Part shown: piece by piece, positions 21,493-34,588 of the stretch | Position numbering within the stretch: the first letter of the stretch is position 1 | Layout of the letters: every line of letters starts with the position of its first letter | Assembly: GCA_902728285.1 (NCBI GenBank) | Contig: CACVBU010000276.1 | Span: 782,458-846,457 of the forward strand | From: Clytia hemisphaerica | Lineage: Eukaryota > Cnidaria > Hydrozoa > Leptothecata > Clytiidae | Reading direction: 5' to 3' | DNA: 64,000 nucleotides | The notes under the pieces: generated by a model | Databases searched by the model: none | Seen by the model: the letters and a program-made list of their open reading frames with translations, nothing else | What the model was told of the DNA's origin: nothing | Translations under genes and position numbers: made by a program

Positions 21493-22629
21493 TAAAACCT
21501 TGAATTGTATTGCTGAATAGTTTTGAATCTTCGAAGCAAAGGAGACCGAGCCGTACTGTGTATACTCTACGGTTTAGCCGTTTCGTCGATTTGATCATTG
21601 TTGGTGGTTTATCTTGGATGATGAAATTTTGAAATTATTTTTTAAATTTAAAAATGAACAATGACCTAACCCCTCAAAAATTGTTTTAAAGTAAGATGTT
21701 TCAGTGAGACCCCACATTTAACACTGGGCAGTGTACAAAATTCTGATGGAAATTTCGACCAAGTAAAGCCTTTGCCCATTAATCTAAAAGCGTATGATTA
21801 CTAAGTCATTTTTAAAGCTAAAAAGGTCATTGTGTAGTTTCGTTCGAATTCGTATGTTAATTTTCAGTTTGACATTTCGGAAATGTTTGAATCTTTTTAT
21901 TAGTTATTTCCATATTTTAATCTCTTGGGTTGTTGTGTTGACCCAGTTACTTTCATTTGCACCGAAAAAATGCTACCCCTCAATTGTCTTCCCTCTTAAA
22001 GTTGTATAAGAGTTTTCAATGACGTCTTTGCGGCGAGTTGGTAAAGCCCCTTATTTTCAACCTTGCAACAGAAGTTGTCAATCAAACCTAGCAAAACTTT
22101 TCTCTGGTATTTTCCGCCAGTTTAACACCTCATTTCCTAAGATTGATTGTTCTTAACTTGTTTTGGGGAACGGGGAAAATTGGGTCACTGAGCAGAGATT
22201 CTATGCAAATCCATTTGATTTGATTTACGAGTTTTATGTATCTTTACAATCCTGGACTTAAACATCGAGGCAAGAATAGATCCCCAATGTTGACAGAACA
22301 GTGGAAGTCATTGAACGGTTATCCAATCTCAAAATTGCCACTCGTGGAGAGTTAGAGAGGAGGCCTTTTCATTTTTTTCTCTCAGAAATTTCCAGTGATT
22401 CTCAAACAATAACGTACAGGATTGTAGTTATCGACGGTGACTGTTTTCGGAGCTGCAGAAGTGGTTCGATAACAAAGTTGACATGTCATTTTTCCACTTT
22501 ACTCGATTTTCAACACAAATCGTGATCGGTATGTGAGCAGAGTAGTGCTATACTAACCTAGAAATCTGTTCTAGACTGATTCAGTCACTTGGTTTAATCT
22601 GATGGTTAGTTGTGATGAGTGACAGAGTA

Positions 22630-22748
22630 TACACCTTTTCGACCGTAGCCGGCCGCCAATTTCCGCGCGGGGATTTTTTGTCCATTTTACCACCCTAAAA
22701 CTGTCCCAGTCTTTTTTGAAAGACTACGACTATAGTCGAAAAGGTGTA
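22630..22748 (+). mobile_element. TACACCTTTTCGACCG MITE, copy 1
   Basis: It begins TACACCTTTTCGACCGTAG and ends GTCGAAAAGGTGTA, a clear terminal inverted repeat. The interior block TTACCACCCTAAAACTGTCC matches, in reverse, the block in the copy at 63472-63642. It is 119 bp and immediately adjoins a SINE tail fragment. Confidence 0.7.
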
Positions 22749-22866
22749 TTCCAAGGCAAACTTAAATCCGTAAAAATAAAAACATCTTTAAAGCGCCGAA
22801 AAAGCTATATTGCCGTTATAAGCCGTGGTTTTTAGCCTTGTTAATATGGGCTTAGTTAACTAGGCT
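22749..22866 (+). repeat. SINE 3' tail fragment
   Basis: The sequence from TTCCAAGGCAAACTTAAATC through CTTTAAAGCGCCG, AGCTATATTGCCG and GTTAACTAGGCTA matches the 3' part of the tRNA-headed SINE ending near 34333. The 5' head is absent, as expected for a truncated insertion. Confidence 0.6.
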
Positions 22867-23009
22867 AGAGCTATGTATCGACTATCCTGCTTTCTACCGT
22901 CATGATGCAAATTAGCCTGTACCACCCTGAACAGGAGCGATTTTTTTTCGAATATGTCGTACTTTGCGTTATTTTTTTCAGTGAAGAAGAATTTGATACA
23001 GGCTAGTTG

Positions 23010-23227
23010 TTATGCATTCTCGACTTTATGTGAGTGATGTTGTATTAGGTGTTGACATTTGCGGTTTTTATAACCAAAAGAGGAACATCCCTTCTTTTGA
23101 CATACTGACCTTCTGTTGCAACCTCGACTGCGACTGAGAAGGTTAGCTTTAGATTTGTCAAGATCCTGATTTACTGAGGACGACGGGCAATCAACACTGT
23201 TACCGTCCTCGATTTTGTAGATCAAAA
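23010..23227 (-). CDS. Possible orphan coding exon
   Basis: A minus-strand frame opens after an AG (ACGCGCAG|TTTTG) in phase 1 and runs 72 codons to TAA. The product is hydrophilic with several cysteines (CNRRSVCQKKGC). It shares no similarity with the repeats in the window. I could not join it to another exon, so it may be a chance frame. Confidence 0.2.
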
Positions 23228-23585
23228 CTGCGCGTTGTTTAAATTGGTTCAGTCAATCCACCGTCCCCAGAAGGGCAAATACATTAACTCGTTATCATTA
23301 GATCATTAGATGCTAACATAGTAACTCCTCTCACGTAAATTATTTTTTCGATGACCTGGAGTGTACTCCTCCCCTTATTCCCCGTTATGCTTCTAATGAT
23401 CGATTAATGTCACTTTGTGAAGATTAATTTATTGAATCTCAATATTTGTATGACCCTAAATCGATTACCACCTTCCTGTTTATGAGGTACTAAATGTAAA
23501 AGAAACTGAAAAGAAAGTGTATCCGAACTATATTTTTCGATAGTCGAGAATCAATACTACTGGAAGCATTGTGTCTCAAGACTAA

Positions 23586-23750
23586 AGATCGGTCTCCACT
23601 TGCGCGCGCTTCGATCGTACTTTTTCGAGCAAAGCTTCCACGCTATTGGTTAAAGGAAAAATGGAGCAACTCCATTGTAATCTTTCTTCCAATCATAAAG
23701 GGTTGAAGCAAAAAAGTGCGAACACAGCACACGCAAGTTGAGACCGGCCT
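23586..23750. mobile_element. AGGCC-family Harbinger-like MITE, copy 3
   Basis: It begins AGATCGGTCTCCACTTGCG and ends CAAGTTGAGACCGGCCT, flanked by TAA on both sides (23583-23585, 23751-23753). It shares CTTCCACGCTATTGGTTAAA with copy 2. It is 165 bp, shortened internally. Confidence 0.75.
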
Positions 23751-23751
23751 T

Positions 23752-24010
23752 AAAGGCTAGAGGAGAATCTTAAACTTTTCTCAAAGCAAGAAAAAGTAAA
23801 GTTGCTAAAATTTGGGCCTCATTTCGGATGCCGGATTGAATCTAGCACCTTCTTTCTTTTCGTGTTTTGCATTTTAGAATCATAGCGGTAAATTTTACTT
23901 CCAATCCAGCGTTTGCATGAAAACCATACAACTTATGTAAGAAATAAGTGGCTTCCATCGGCCTTTGGGCTAAACCATATTTATTGAAATACACCATTGT
24001 CTCGATGACC
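23752..24010 (-). repeat. GAATCTCC dispersed repeat family, inverted copy
   Basis: The reverse complement contains CCACTTATTTCTTACATAAG, GGTTTTCATGCAAACGCTG, AGATTCAATCCGGCATC and a CTTGCTTTGAGAAAAGTT block. These are in the same order as at 19668 and 31862. A 94-codon minus frame here is explained by this repeat. Confidence 0.55.
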
Positions 24011-24299
24011 CTGTGAGAACGCTTTAGCCATAAAGTCTGTAAATACCAGAGGTTGGAAAATCTTTTGTTTTGAATGGGTAAATAATTGTTTAAAGCTTGG
24101 AAAGTTTTGTTCCACCTTGATGACACTTGTCTTAGACTGTAAAATTCTGTATTATTTCCTCTCTATGAATTGGTCTTTTTATAAATTATTTTGAGTTACC
24201 ATTACCAAAGTGATTAAATCCCTTGGGTCCTCAAGTATTACTTTTTTAAATAGAGTAAACTTCTTATGAATTCTTATGGGAATGAAAAGTTTGCCGTGG

Positions 24300-24480
24300 C
24301 TCGGTAGGAAATCCTACCTATGTCACGTGACATTACAATAGGACCAATCAGAAGATTCGTGGGTTTTCGAAAACAATAGCAATATTTTTTGTGATATTCA
24401 CTTTTCTTCGCTTTGTGAAGCTTCAAGCACTCCATCTAGCCCTTCGGGTAAATCATAAATCTTTGGGTAAGCGTTGCTCG
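24300..24480 (-). repeat. Dispersed repeat shared with 58690-58850
   Basis: Both copies contain the palindrome GTCACGTGAC, CATTACAATAG, a CCAATCAGAAG block and ATCTAGCCCTTCGGG. The first three blocks are inverted relative to 58690, whereas ATCTAGCCCTTCGGG reads the same way in both. The unit is composite or rearranged. A 100-codon minus frame at 24398-24700 ends inside it. Confidence 0.5.
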
Positions 24481-25500
24481 TGATATAATTTATGAAAAGG
24501 TCTGTGACGTTAGCCGCAAACGAAGTATTCTTTCTTTTATCTTTGATCGAGAAATTTGGAAAATTGTGAAAATTCGGCAATTTCAGAAATCTCAATTTTA
24601 TAGTGCTCAACTTCGTATGAACTCCCTTCGTTTTTTCCCGCTTGCGGACAAAGTCCAAAAAAGTGAAAATTGAGACATCATAATTATTAATAAAGGTCAA
24701 TATTAAACGAAGATATAATATGCATGTAACTTTAGGTTATATAAGAAATTACATTAGTTATAATAGAATGATAATATGATATATGTGAAATAGACGACAA
24801 GGGGTCTGGGTTTACCTTTTACCTTCTTTCGCTATAAAGGATTAATTTTCTCACCAAAAGGGATTTTTGATGTATTGAAACTACACTGCTGTTTTGTGTT
24901 GATAAATGGAATGACGGATTTTTTAATACGAGACTATATGAAATGAAAGTAGCAAGTATTTAATAAACTTTTGCACATCGTGTAATTATGTTGTCATCTT
25001 TGAATATAGTTTTATATGGTGACTGGTTTCTTTTTGGTCGGCTAAGAGTTATGCAGGCTTATTTCGCGAAAGTCACAAAATTTGGGGTAAATTTTCGTTT
25101 TGTTTAATTTTGGGAACCTTTTGAGATGGTAAAGTAACTACAGGTATCCTTCTCTCCCTTCTTTGGCCTAATTACCATGTCCCCAGGGAGCTTTTCACTC
25201 AGTTCAAGGCTCAAGATTATCGATTGACTATTTCTTAAAAATCTCCCTTTATTGTGGCTTTTTTACGAAATTCAGGAAGTTTTATCATTCTTATATTTCT
25301 GGTTCCGCAGTATTTGGCATTTGACAGGAATGGATGACACTGTTTATTTGTTTTGTTTAAACGGGATACTTCAACCAGATTAATTTCATGTTTATTTTTC
25401 ACGATGAATTTTTCTTATGAATGCTATTCTTGGGAGATATAAGTTTTTACCGCTAAACGTGCTCTTGAAGTTGCTCCAAAGGGTCATTTTTCTCACATTA
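24481..25500. other. Intergenic, no gene recognised
   Basis: AT-rich sequence. No splice-consistent coding exon or RNA gene is evident. Confidence 0.4.
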
Positions 25501-25507
25501 GTCACAC

Positions 25508-25605
25508 TATAAAGGCTTGTGGACACGAGAAGTTTTTTTCGCGTTGGTGCAATGCAACATGCTCCATCCCACCAACCTGAAACACTTTCTCGTGTCTCCA
25601 CCCCA
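25508..25605. repeat. Short inverted-repeat element
   Basis: TGTGGACACGAGAAG near the left edge pairs with CTTTCTCGTGTCTCCAC at the right. The element is about 95 bp. Arms are imperfect and no target duplication is clear. Confidence 0.45.
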
Positions 25606-28600
25606 TTTTTTATTCTACCAATAAAAGTGAAATCTCACTTTTGTCCCTGGGACAATAGAGCAAAATTGACTCGAACATAATCAGCGTCTTTTGGGTATTT
25701 CCCTCACTTTTTGTCCCATGAACTTAAGATTAAGGCATAGACGTTTGTGGTCTGACCGTAAACATGTAGGTTCTGTGACTTCTCCAGTTCACAATAACTT
25801 ACAAAGACCTTTTAACCGGTGTTTGTATTTAGTGTTCTATACTCTACTGGACCAAATGGGATATGATTTCTTATCTATCGTTACCCTTTAATCCTTCTCC
25901 ATAAGTTGTCAATCAATCAAAAGATCGTGGATTGACAGAACGCTTTCTTATGGTACATTCCTTGCGGTTTTACCCGTATACAGAACCCTTGAAATGATGA
26001 CGGGGTAAAAAGATCCTTAGCTTATCAAATTTGTCTACGTGGTTACGTGGTTTTAGAAAAAACCTGCTCGTATTTTACAGTGTTGAAAATCTATTTCATA
26101 TTAGCTTATCCACCGGTCCACCCCTTACAAGAAACATTTTCGGCAAACTTTTTCCCCACACCCCCGATATTCCAATTCTTGGCTCCGCTTCTAAGGAATA
26201 TTTTTCTGCTTATGTCATCCCACCTGAGATACTCCCAAGGTAACCAAATATGTAGCCCGGGGTCCACTTAGAGCTTTTTTATGGTCTTTTTGGCGCTGAT
26301 AAATGGCCCGGTAGTATATGGTTTTTGTTGTTTTTGGAAGGTAAAAACAGTACGAAGCAATGTTTTTATTTGAGAATAGGGCATTGCAAATTTGTTATTG
26401 ATGTTTGTTTCTCATTTTTGATCACAACTTTCAACTCTAAGTAGTTTTTTTGTTATTTGGATTTTAAACATTCTCTTTCAAAATGGCGACCTTGCCAAAC
26501 GCTCCTAGTCTACTTCACTGGACTCTGCGTCAAAAAGAATTATCAAAAAGCAAAGTTCAGCCAGAAGTAGACTCTAGTCTACCAAATATGTTGATCTCAA
26601 ATATTGATACAATTTTGTCATTAACTAAAAGATAATGAAGGTTTCCAAATAAAAACATACAAAAAGTATCCAGTTTCATTTCAAATGCTTCTTTAGAAGT
26701 TTCAGTTCCGCCTTTCGATGTTTGCTCACAGCGTAGGATGATTTCGTGATTTGATATTCTGATCGGGGTTTCCATATACAGTTTTCAATTTTTTTCCAAA
26801 TAGTCTACCAATGGCATTTTTGTGAAGGTTTTGAGCATTATTTCGGGATAATTTACAGGTAAAAATGCCTTTAAAATGTCCATTCTTTAGGTTCAGTTGC
26901 CAAATTTTATTCGTAGAAAATTTTAAAATTTTTCGGCCAATTTCATCATAAATATTCTTTAAGAGTACTTTCTTACAAAAGAAGAGTGTACGGGTCATAT
27001 TGGAAATATTTTCTTTTCTTGAATGTCAACTTATGTTTGCAATGTTGGGTGCGAAAAAAAGGTCCTAAAATTCAAACAGGGTTGAGTTGTTTGGTTTATC
27101 AAGTGAAAATGACGTCACCAGAGTGCTTAGAACTGTCTTCGAATCAACTTGCTAAAAGTCAATAATTCTCAAAACATTTCCAATTTTTATCTATAAGCAA
27201 CCGCTTTTTACAGAACCTTATTAATATGATTTTGATGCTGGCACCCTGGATTCAACGTTTTTATACTACATGTTAAGTTTCCAGTTCCAGAGCCTGCGCC
27301 GCCCAATACATATTAGGTTGTGGTCGAAACCACTATATTTTGGGACCCGTCAGTTATCAGATCATGCGCGGGTCCTCTATGTAGGGAATCTCCCAATAAG
27401 ATAATTCCCCATAAGCTTTTGAATCTTCGTTTTCAATTCTAGAACTTGGAAGTACCCTGTCCCTGGTAGGTGGAACAAAAGCTTAGATAAGGTCCATTGT
27501 TTTGGGTTCAAATTTCTTGATGGGTTACAGCATCTTTTCTATTTTTCGTCACAATTAAGATTTGTTTTTATAGCTATTCCTAAAATCTGCGAGGAGCAGA
27601 CAGTTCTTAATCAGATCCGGCGGAAGCGGGGAGACTGGGGAGACTACAGCTTCTCCACTTTTACGGGTTGCTCCGCCGGGCCTGCTAATATGTTCTTAGC
27701 TAAAATTGAGCCTCGTGTTCTTATATATTATTATTATATAATTATTCTTATAAAAACCATTCAATGTTTTTGTGACCTTACTTGATAAGTCTGTGCTAAG
27801 TTTTATCTAATGTTATTTGACTTAAAGCGTTAAAATCTCGGAGTTTGTTTTCACGCGTTAATCCTGTCTGTTTATGTAGAGGTTCGTTTACAGTTTAGTG
27901 GGAAAATGTTCGGTTTGTTTTACTACATGGTGAAAGTTGATGTGTAATGCTTTTTCTGTGAATTGAAATGATGCCGTTTGATTGATGGACTTCTTTTATT
28001 CAACTTTTTTGCTGCATTTTCAAAATTATTTCGAAGAAATGATCTTGCACAGAAATGAGAAAACTTTCGAGTTCTACAATGCAAATTGTTTTTCTTCTGC
28101 TATTAAGAATTTGGTTTGACTGACTCAAAGGCACTAGGAATATAAACTCAAATGACCATCAGCTGTAGTGGTCTTTCCTAAAAATCTTGAAGATGGGGCT
28201 AATTTACCCACCACGTGCGAGAGTGATGAAGTTGTTTGGAGGACTGTGTACCAGCCCTCTATTAGAATCTTGCTGGAGTCACGAGGGCGAAGCTATCACA
28301 ATGTGCTTCATAGTCTAATCCGGGGGGAGGCACTCGATTAAAAAACGACCAAAAATGCGGCCCAGAATTAGGCCTTTAAAATCGGAACCTTACAGTGCAG
28401 AGAAAATTTTTCAAAATTTAAGCAAATTAGTGTGATTTGTTCATTTGTGAGTATTCCTTTACCGGCCTCGTTTTCAAGTGATATTGAGGTTGGTACTTTT
28501 AGTTTAAAGTATTCTTTGCAATGTGAGAACCATAAACGCACGTGTCTACTGTCTACTACGTGCTGTGTTGTGCGGAAATCAGGCTAATCCATAGTGGAAA

Positions 28601-29489
28601 TGACAACCATTTGACAAAACGTGTAAATCAAAAAGGAAATCAGTCTAAATGTGCAAATATGAATATGATACTTTAAATGGAAATAGTTGGTTGGAACTAC
28701 GTGAGGGCGTTATGCTTTTTCTGATATTGGGGTAAACCGGCATAGGTTTCCAAATTGCTGCACAGAATTTTCCAATCAACGTGCCAAATGGTTCATTCGG
28801 AAATTTCCTGATCAGAAAGGCGGAATCACGGTTTGAACTATGGTTACACGTGGCTTCCCGGAAACTTGGTTGTTACTGCAACTCCGCAATGATGGGTACG
28901 AAACCTAGCCAATTTAACTAAATCATCGAAAAATAGGATGCGTAGTTATTAATATTTAACAGATGTTGAATTATCAAGGCACTCAAAACTTTCCAACGAA
29001 GTATCACCCATTTTGCCTAAATACCCCCCGGGCATCACTTTCCATTATGTTTTTTCCCTCAAGAGCTATGTCTAAAAGAGTACGGACTCCCAATTTCTTT
29101 GCAAAGGACTTTAATATGCATTTTAAGGTTATTTTGCAGTGCCGTAGCAACCGGGGAAACCATTGGGGTCACTTCAGCCCTCCCCCTCCAATATACCCCC
29201 CTTCCTATATCACTAATTTTGATGAATAGACTCCCTGAACCAAAGTGTACTTCTGCTCGAGGGTGAGATTAAGAACAAAACCCTCTTTCATCGATTTGTG
29301 CTTCTTAAGTTTATGTAAATCCAAGATGAGTTTAACGAACCCAATGTTTGCCCAATGAAACATGACATGACATTACTGTGGGAATTTTTCAATAATCCGT
29401 GAAATATGTTCGCTTTCGTTTTATCTCACCAACAAGCGGAAATCCAGTGGATCCAGTAGATTTGTTCGTGGATGTTTATTGAAAATATA
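25606..29489. other. Intergenic, gene-poor
   Basis: No gene is supported. The segment 26858-26965 (CGGCCAATTTCATCATAAAT block) repeats at 56431-56540. Short open frames have no family resemblance. Confidence 0.4.
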
Positions 29490-29692
29490 CACGTTTTTTT
29501 TATAAGAACATCCAAAAGTTTTGGAGCCTTCGAATGTTCTTATTTTCACCATTTTTTGAGTATTTTTGTCCATTTTCTTAAGAAATCGGGTGTTTTAGAG
29601 TCTGCAAAGCCTTAAAATGTTCTTAACATGTTCTTAACATTTTGGCCATCGAAGCCTTGTTCTTATATAGTTTGTTCTTATAAAAAAACGTG
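29490..29692. mobile_element. CACGTTTT mariner-like MITE, copy A
   Basis: It begins CACGTTTTTTTTATAAGAAC and ends GTTCTTATAAAAAAACGTG, flanked by TA on both sides. The 203-bp interior shares ATGTTCTTATTTTCACCATT and GCCATCGAAGCC with the copies at 38258 and 48757. TA duplications fit Tc1/mariner. No transposase is present. Confidence 0.8.
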
Positions 29693-30099
29693 TACTATAA
29701 ACCTCTGAGGAGTCCGAGCACTTATGACTCTTAGCCTTTTTCAAATATGAACTAGGGAGACTCTCCCTCGGTGTGTTATTTTAACATTTGACTCTGATGT
29801 CTTGTTGGTAAATTTTTCACACCTCGATAATAATTTGGAAGGGAATTAGTATTTAATGATGATGGTTTAATCATCCAATTAATTAATTGATTTGTTTGTG
29901 TTTGGGTCAACTCTACAGGGGCGCACGGTGATAAAATTTTCATCACGAATACAGCACTGTTAAACTGTTTGATAAACATTTACATTTCCGCTATGGCTGG
30001 CGCTCGTTGCAAACCGTATAAAAAGAAGTTTTCTCACACGCGTTTGACATCAGTTGGCTTGTTGGCTTGTTGGCTTCATAGGGTTGTACAGCCCTTGAT
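29693..30099. other. Intergenic, no feature recognised
   Basis: AT-rich sequence with short frames only. Confidence 0.4.
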
Positions 30100-30240
30100 A
30101 GCCGAAGGTTAGAGAAGAATTTTCAATCTTTCTGAAGTAAGCAAGAGTGATGTCATGATGTAATGATGTCATAAGATTTGCACCGCATTTCGGATGATGG
30201 ATTGAATCTAACACTTTGTTGTTTTTTTCCTGTAAGGTTG
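30100..30240 (-). repeat. GAATCTCC dispersed repeat family, 3' fragment
   Basis: The reverse complement contains AGATTCAATCCATCATCCG and then a CTTGCTTACTTCAG block. It lines up with the inverted copy at 23752-24010. Confidence 0.5.
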
Positions 30241-31861
30241 TATGAGTCAAAGAACTTTTTAAGGCTATGTATTTTGGTTTGACCTATTGTAACCATTTTT
30301 ATGTTCTGTATAGTAAAAATTTATGATGTACTTCATCAAAAATCGAAGTTTATGGATTGCATAGTACGTCATACAGGGAGTTCGGAGTGAGTCCTAACAT
30401 CGAAAATGAAAAAATGGCAAAATAAGTTGAAGTGTGAAGTTTGAAAGTTGAATTTTTCCCCTTCTCGTGGTCCCTCGGACATCCCTTAGACATTTAGTTA
30501 AAGATGTTTGTTACAGTGAAAATATTGAGTTTTTGCTATAGGAAATCATACTAATAGAGTATCCAAAGTTGGTTGAGCCTCATTTACCCTATGAAGGACA
30601 GGATAAGGGGTATATAAAGGGGAGGCGGAGAGTTCAATATCATTGTAATCAATTATTTCTTGTGTTGAGGAGTGATCTCGCCCAGCCTTCAGTGCCCTTA
30701 AGTACCATGCGGGGAACTAAAGCGAGAGTGCTTTTAAAAAGGTTTAAAATCCATTCCGTTATGAGAAGGTACAGGTGCAAAACTTTGGGTGGAATATATT
30801 CAACCTCAAAAATGTGTTTTTTTAAGATACTTTGGGCCGATTAGACTGTTTTTTCTAACTTTCCAAAATACAAGAATACAAGTTTTTATTACTCTCTTTT
30901 TTTGTGAGAATAATAAGTGAGGCTATTCGAATAATAGCGCTAACAAAATAAGAAGAGTGTAAGGTAGGGAAAAACTCAAGATAAGAACAATTTCAGACTC
31001 GAAGCGAAAATAAAACAAGAACAGCCGAATCACAGCAAAGCAGGTTCTTTTAAAAAAGAATGTAAGTAGAAAAAAAGGGTAAAGAAAGATAGGTAACAAA
31101 TATAAACTGTATGGTATTGCTTTTTTTTCCCAGCTATTTTGAGTTGTTGTCTTAAGATTTTGAGTACGTTAAAAATTCAATGAAACATTTTCATCCACCG
31201 TGTCGGTTTAATTGTTAGCGAGGAAAGTCGTTATTAAAAGGCAATTTTTATGGGTTCTGTTTATGTTATGAGACGTGTCAGGTGGACGTGGTTAGCGAGG
31301 CTGTGTCGAATTATTTATTTCCGAGTTTCTGTATCGGTGTATAACGAGGATGACGGTAAGTAAATTCGACGCAAAACAAAGTCGATAGTTGATGTACGGG
31401 AAGTGTATTCCTGCATACAATATAAAATACAATTCATTTGGCAGTCTAGTGTTTACTTTATCCCTAGAGAGTATGCAATCACATTTCTTTATTCATATAT
31501 TTCTACTAGGTCATAGAGGAAATTAATGGGAGCTAAGTTTAAAATACCCCATTACTTAACACTGTCATGGTATCAAGTTTTTCTTTTTATTTGCGTGTCT
31601 GATATCTTGGGATATACTTCCTCTACGCTTAGCGTGAGAATATCAAGTACGCTCTTACATTGTATATCACCCATAAAGTGTATTTATGGAGCATTTTGTA
31701 TTGTCAATAAGGAGTCATGCAATCAACCATTACCGTTTTAAGAATTGTCTAAGACGTTTTTGAGTGAGTTTCTCATAAAAATACCTTGAACAGACGAACA
31801 ATTGCAATTATTTGTTTTTATCGCCATAAGCTTCTCTCTGCTCCAATAAATTTAGCCAAAT
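30241..31861. other. Intergenic, no gene recognised
   Basis: Several plus-strand frames of 70-90 codons occur, but none has splice sites, a family motif or repeat structure to support it. Confidence 0.4.
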
Positions 31862-32085
31862 GTAGAGTCGAATCTCCTTTGTAGGAATTGAATCCACTTT
31901 TTTCCTACATAAGTTGCGCTGTCCTTGTATTTTTCATATAAACGCTGAATGGGAGAACGTTGACATTTACGTCAGAATTCGAAAAATATTAAACGCAAAT
32001 CCAATCTGTTATTTGATATTTGGTACAAATTTTAAGGCGTCATTTTTGATTGCTTGGGTAAGGTTGAAGATTTGCCTCTAGCCCT
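31862..32085 (+). repeat. GAATCTCC dispersed repeat family, copy 2
   Basis: It starts TAGAGTCGAATCTCC and passes through TTTTTTCCTACATAAGTTGC, TTTTTCATATAAACGCTGAA and a GCGTCATTTTTGATTGCTTG block. It ends at GATTTGCCTCTAG. This is the longest copy in the window. Confidence 0.6.
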
Positions 32086-33914
32086 CGGTCTTAAAATTCA
32101 ATCATCTCACCTTTGAAATTATGGAGCCTCGGAAAACTTCTCCGAGTTTTGTTTCTCATGAAAGACGTTGTTATAATTCAACTTGCGGTTGGTAATTACA
32201 TATGTATATTAATGTATATTAATGATCTTTCAGTAGCAGAAACCTCAACCTTATTTTTGGAAGTATCCTATTCAGCAAACGCAGAAGCCTAAACCCGCTG
32301 CGGGAGAGTGTTGCATTTTTCCAAATAATGGCTAGAAAGTACGTCATATTACTCCTCCATTCCTGAAGTTTTAGGTATAGATGATTTGACTTACTAAAGG
32401 CTGTCGAATGATGCGATGCAAAATGTAAAACGACACAAGTGAAGAGTGCCTTTTTCCATATATGGAATGTGGTTTCTCAGTTATGGTTCTCCTTCGTGGA
32501 GTTCTTGTCAACGTGATATTGTTATTTCCTTGTTGTCGAGGAAATGGAGGCAAAATATAAATTTTTTTTAAGGAGGGATGTAAAATGATGCAGGATGTTT
32601 GCCTTATAAGCTCACATGTACCAATGATGATGATGGTGAGTATGGAGAGTAACGTTTATTGATGACATTACTTCATATTACATATTGTTGACATCCTTTA
32701 TGGGTTTCTTATATGCACTTCTCTATGATCCTGTGCCTATTGGAAGGCTGGGATGACAATATTTTAAGATCTTAGAATCTAGAATGATTTTAGTGTTGGT
32801 CGACTCTTTGTTAGTGAAAGGAATATTTTCAACGTGCGCAAATGTTGTTGATGATGAAAAAAAACGATTTTTTTCGAAAGTATAGTTTATGGGAAATGAC
32901 GAATAGTTTTATGTAGAATAACCATCGAGTGGCTCGAATGAAAGCGTGTTTGGGTAATTTTTCCCCTGTTTTTATATTCTTTTGGTTTAATGACAAGATC
33001 AAGAGTTTTACCGTGGTGCGTGATAAAAGGAAAAGATTAGACCTGATGTACGACCTGGGTTACTTATTAGATTCGCAAAATGGTAATAATCAAGTTTTCT
33101 GATGACTATGACCTTGATTGAAACCGGGAGACCTTGTGAAATTCCATGGTTAAGGGTACCGCTATAGGAGTTTTCTTGTGGATATTTTAAATGCGGTTTC
33201 TCAACGATTCTAAACATTTGGAAATGCTAATTCTTTGGAATTGTGTAAAGCTATTAGTAGTTTAGCAAGCTAAACAGTCGAAAAAAATAGTCCATAGTCC
33301 ATAAAACATAGTCCAAACTAAAGAAAAGTGTCAATATTGCAATTATAATTTTTTCCCGCTCAAAAAAAATTCTTGAAAAGAAATATGTGTGGATTTGTGT
33401 GATAAAAATTTTTCATTTGAGTTGATTTTGTTTTGAGAGTTTGTTGTTGCATTATCATAAAACGCCTAAAGGAACACAAAAATGCGTGTCAGTAAGGGAA
33501 TCCTTAGTTTACTGGAAACTACAACTTACTTTACCATAGAATCGTATTAAAAAATATTTTAGGTCAAAGTTTTACGTTGTCTGTTTGTTTTATTTTTCAG
33601 TTCTTCTTTTCAAATTCTTCAATTTTATTCGACTTCCTCTGCGAATTTTCGCACCCTGCCTGTTAGTGACAGACTAAACTAAAGAATATTTTGTTATTTG
33701 TAAAATTTGAAGTGCTCAAGTTTCAGGTTTGATATGAGTTGCATGATTTTAAGAGACTCTGCGACTTTCAAGATTGTTCACACCATAACAATCAAGCTAT
33801 CTTTAACATTGGTAGAGACGGACGACTGCTATTTAATAGTATGACATCGTTATCCGTTTGTTCGTGTTTGAAAAGGTCTATTCTTTCGTCTGTTTATCAG
33901 TAGATTATTTCTTT
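32086..33914. other. Intergenic, no gene recognised
   Basis: AT-rich sequence with no supported gene, RNA or element boundary. Confidence 0.4.
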
Positions 33915-34335
33915 GGCGTAGTAGTATAGTAGTTATCATCCTTGACTTCCGCGAGGGGGCCAGAGTTCGATTCCCACTCGGTGCTGTGATTCACTTGACA
34001 AATGAATATACTTTCTCTCGGGTTGACCGATGTCGTGTGAATTTTTGCTCGGATAGGATAGTATTTTGAAATGTTCCAGGCATTGTTGTGTAAGGTGGTG
34101 ACGTCACACCCATTCGCTCAGTGTACTTGCGTAACCAACACACTGTTCTCCCGTATTGGTTTGTATTAACGAGTTCATTAAATAGGATAAATCTGATGGT
34201 AAGATGTGACTAAATAACAGCATTCCAAAGCAAACTTAAAATCCGTAAATATAATCTTTAAAGCGCAGAAAGCGCTATATTGACATTAGCCGTGTGTCCT
34301 AGCCTTGTGATACGGGCTTGATTAACTAGGCTACG
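33915..34335 (+). repeat. tRNA-derived SINE with internal pol III promoter
   Basis: The 5' part resembles a tRNA gene. TAGTATAGTAG (33924-33934) fits the A box exactly, and AGTTCGATTCC (33964-33974) differs from the B box by one base. A body of about 200 bp follows. The 3' part contains CTTTAAAGCGCAGAAAGCGC, followed by TATATTG, a tail type seen in LINE-mobilised SINEs, and ends near GATTAACTAGGCTA. The tail recurs at 22749-22866. The head cannot form a normal acceptor stem, so it is not a working tRNA gene. Confidence 0.7.
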
Positions 34336-34588
34336 ATTACTTTTCCTAAACAGTTTCAGTATTATAGTACATTGTTTCGAATATTTTAAAAGAACTTTGA
34401 TACAGTATTTACAAAAGTGACTGATCAGTGAGTGAGATACAGTTGAACTTTAACTCTCACGACAAATCAGTTTTCTCAGCTTGCTTAGTATCTCTCTGGT
34501 TTTATGATATATGTGATATGAGAATATGGCGCGTGTCGTCCAAATATAATTCATAAAACAGAGCATTGATTCTTGAAGATTATTCGAA

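Noticed and set aside
23842..24126. 94-codon minus-strand protein-like frame
   Set aside because: Its C-terminal half lies in a dispersed repeat found at four other places, so it is repeat-derived.
24398..24700. 100-codon minus-strand frame
   Set aside because: Its end lies in the CCCTTCGGG repeat shared with 58.8 kb, and it starts with a non-ATG codon or weak context. No partner exon was found.
33915..33990. Functional tRNA gene
   Set aside because: A and B boxes are present, but I cannot pair an acceptor stem and the sequence runs into a SINE body and tail.
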